A DNA stretch of 64,000 nt from Pogonophryne albipinna (lineage: Eukaryota; Chordata; Actinopteri; Perciformes; Artedidraconidae). The notes under the pieces were generated by a model. That model worked only from the letters and a program-made list of their open reading frames with translations, ran no database searches and was not told where the DNA came from. Positions within the stretch are counted from its first letter, which is position 1. Each line of letters begins with the position of its first letter. Where the stretch lies: positions 83,901 to 147,900 of the forward strand of contig JAPTMU010000091.1 of the NCBI GenBank assembly GCA_028583405.1, written 5' to 3'. The position numbers were made by a program, and so were the translations under genes. Below are positions 62,376 through 64,000 of this stretch, in pieces.

Positions 62376-63197
62376 ATGAGTTATACCTACCTCGGTTTAA
62401 CCATAACAGCATCGGGACGTTTCAACATGGCAGTGAATGCACTCAAAGAAAGAGCCAGAAGAGCTCTAAATGCAATTAAGAGAACATTTTATAATGTCCA
62501 AATTCCAATTAAAATCTGGCTCAAAATCTTTGATAGTGTGATCCAGCCCATTGCGCTGTACGGTAGTGAAGTGTGGGGTCCACTCAGTCACCAGAGCTAT
62601 ACCCGCTGGGACAAACATCCAACAGAGTCTTTACATGCAGAATTCTGCAGATACATTTTACGTGTTCAGAAAAAAACACCAACAAATGCATGTAGAGCAG
62701 AATTAGGCAGATACCCACTGATCATTAACACTCAGAAGAGAGCACTAACATTGTTTAACCACCTTAGATCCAGCCCCCGAGACACCCTCCACTCCAAAGC
62801 ACTCCAAAGCCAAGAGCTAACCCCAGAGAAGAGTCCCCTATGTCAGCTGGTGCTGAGGCTAGCTGCCCCCTCTCAGAGCCACTCTGACCAGTCTCTCAAC
62901 AACACCGCTCTCCAAACACCAATCACAGTCAGACGCATTATAACACAATGTAAACACAACTATTTACAACATTGGGAAGAAGAAACTAAAAGCCAAAGCA
63001 GATTAGAATGTTACCTGGCTCTAAACAGAGAGGATGAGCTGGCAGAATATCTCTCTACTGTCAGAGATAGAAAGCAGAGACAGATCTTAACCAAGTACAG
63101 GCTCAGTGACCACAGACTGGAAACAGGAAGACTCAACAGATCCTGGCAACCAAAAGAGAACAGAATATGTGGTCACTGTACGACAGGTGAGACTGAG

Positions 63198-63200
<3 letters not shown>
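62376..63200 (+). pseudogene. LINE ORF2 C-terminal part
   Basis: Reads SYTYLGLTITASGRFNMAVN, ALYGSEVWGPLSHQSYTRWD, EFCRYILRVQKKTPTNACRA and ENRICGHCTTGETE. Long open frame. The last coding segment (KENRICGH..) merges into the terminal tandem array. Confidence 0.9.
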
Positions 63201-63256
<56 letters not shown>

Positions 63257-63451
63257 CAAAAGAGAACAGAATATGTGGTCACCGTACGACAGGTGAGACT
63301 GAGACAGAGAGACAGAGAGAGAGAGAGAGAGAGAACCAAAAGAGAACAGAATATGTGGTCACTGTACGACAGGTGAGACTGAGACAGAGAGACAGAGAGA
63401 GAGAGAGAGAGAGAACCAAAAGAGAACAGAATATGTGGTCACTGTACGACA

Positions 63452-63514
<63 letters not shown>

Positions 63515-63558
63515 CAAAAGAGAACAGAATATGTGGTCACTGTACGACAGGTGAGACT

Positions 63559-63600
<42 letters not shown>

Positions 63601-63644
63601 CAAAAGAGAACAGAATATGTGGTCACTGTACGACAGGTGAGACT

Positions 63645-63680
<36 letters not shown>

Positions 63681-63724
63681 CAAAAGAGAACAGAATATGT
63701 GGTCACTGTACGACAGGTGAGACT

Positions 63725-63764
<40 letters not shown>

Positions 63765-63808
63765 CAAAAGAGAACAGAATATGTGGTCACTGTACGACAG
63801 GTGAGACT

Positions 63809-63850
<42 letters not shown>

Positions 63851-63894
63851 CAAAAGAGAACATAATATGTGGTCACTGTACGACAGGTGAGACT

Positions 63895-63938
<44 letters not shown>

Positions 63939-64000
63939 CAAAAGAGAACAGAATATGTGGTCACTGTACGACAGGTGAGACTGAGACAGAGAGACAGAGA
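63150..64000. repeat. (GA)n compound array derived from the LINE C-terminus
   Basis: About ten units of AACCAAAAGAGAACAGAATA TGTGGTCACTGTACGACAGG TGAGACTGAGACA, each with a variable (GA)n. The constant part is the LINE sequence for PKENRICGHCTTGETET. The array runs off the right edge. Confidence 0.95.

Larger units (their letters stand above)
58765..63200 (+). mobile_element. LINE (non-LTR retrotransposon), 5'-truncated and interrupted
   Basis: Plus-strand pieces in correct order: apurinic-like endonuclease, linker, reverse transcriptase with FIDFKKALDS and YADD, and C-terminal domain. All pieces have fish LINE ORF2 character. Interrupted by (GA)n-containing duplications (59.09-59.41 kb), a THAP insertion (60.4-61.1 kb), a 49-bp array (61.1-61.7 kb) and the terminal array (63.15 kb on). 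The clade is not assigned with confidence. Confidence 0.9.

Overview
The window looks like nuclear DNA of a ray-finned (teleost) fish. The evidence is an intron-rich vertebrate gene (itm2b), one exon of vertebrate med4, and a fish-type repeat load: Tc1/mariner, several hAT elements, a TTAA-flanked MITE, a tRNA-derived SINE, LINE fragments and very many minisatellites. By eye, roughly 25 kb of the 64 kb is tandem repeat. There are no prokaryotic genes, rRNAs or CRISPR arrays. All coordinates were read by hand; tandem copy numbers are estimates.

Left two thirds (about 400-41,700): one minus-strand gene, itm2b (BRI2 family). I resolve seven coding exons (41445-41528, 17394-17525, 16024-16092, 14982-15131, 8046-8156, 4087-4237, 549-637). 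All introns are GT-AG, all phases agree, and the protein has 261 residues. Nearly everything else here is intron filled with repeats. Intron 6 holds an 86-bp minisatellite and a MITE. Intron 5 holds a ~41-bp array split by a TTAA-flanked element. Intron 4 holds a 44-bp array that appears to have grown out of an LTR, plus a nested stack of DNA transposons (11.8-14.8 kb). Intron 1 (23.9 kb) holds several hAT elements with clear 8-bp target duplications, 57-, 55-, 51- and 27-bp arrays, GGTA and CA microsatellites, and a 3.6-kb array of 22/28-bp units ending about 500 bp from exon 1.

41.7-48.2 kb: the same 22/28-bp minisatellite resumes just upstream of the itm2b promoter. Next comes an isolated exon of med4 (the MED4-ITM2B neighbourhood is conserved in vertebrates), some coding-like pieces I cannot name, and a dispersed fish repeat.

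47.3-56.5 kb: a degenerate, intron-containing minus-strand gene of a multi-copy fish family (DUF6729-like, from memory). A 7.2-kb array of a 53-bp hairpin-forming unit sits inside one of its introns.

56.5-64 kb: a hAT transposase fragment with a TTF-like domain, then a LINE (endonuclease plus reverse transcriptase). The LINE is interrupted by a THAP-domain insertion, and its own coding segments have been tandemly amplified at three places together with (GA)n. The LINE-derived array runs off the right edge.

The common thread is that minisatellites repeatedly arise inside mobile elements (LTR, hAT, LINE). The only gene that looks intact is itm2b.
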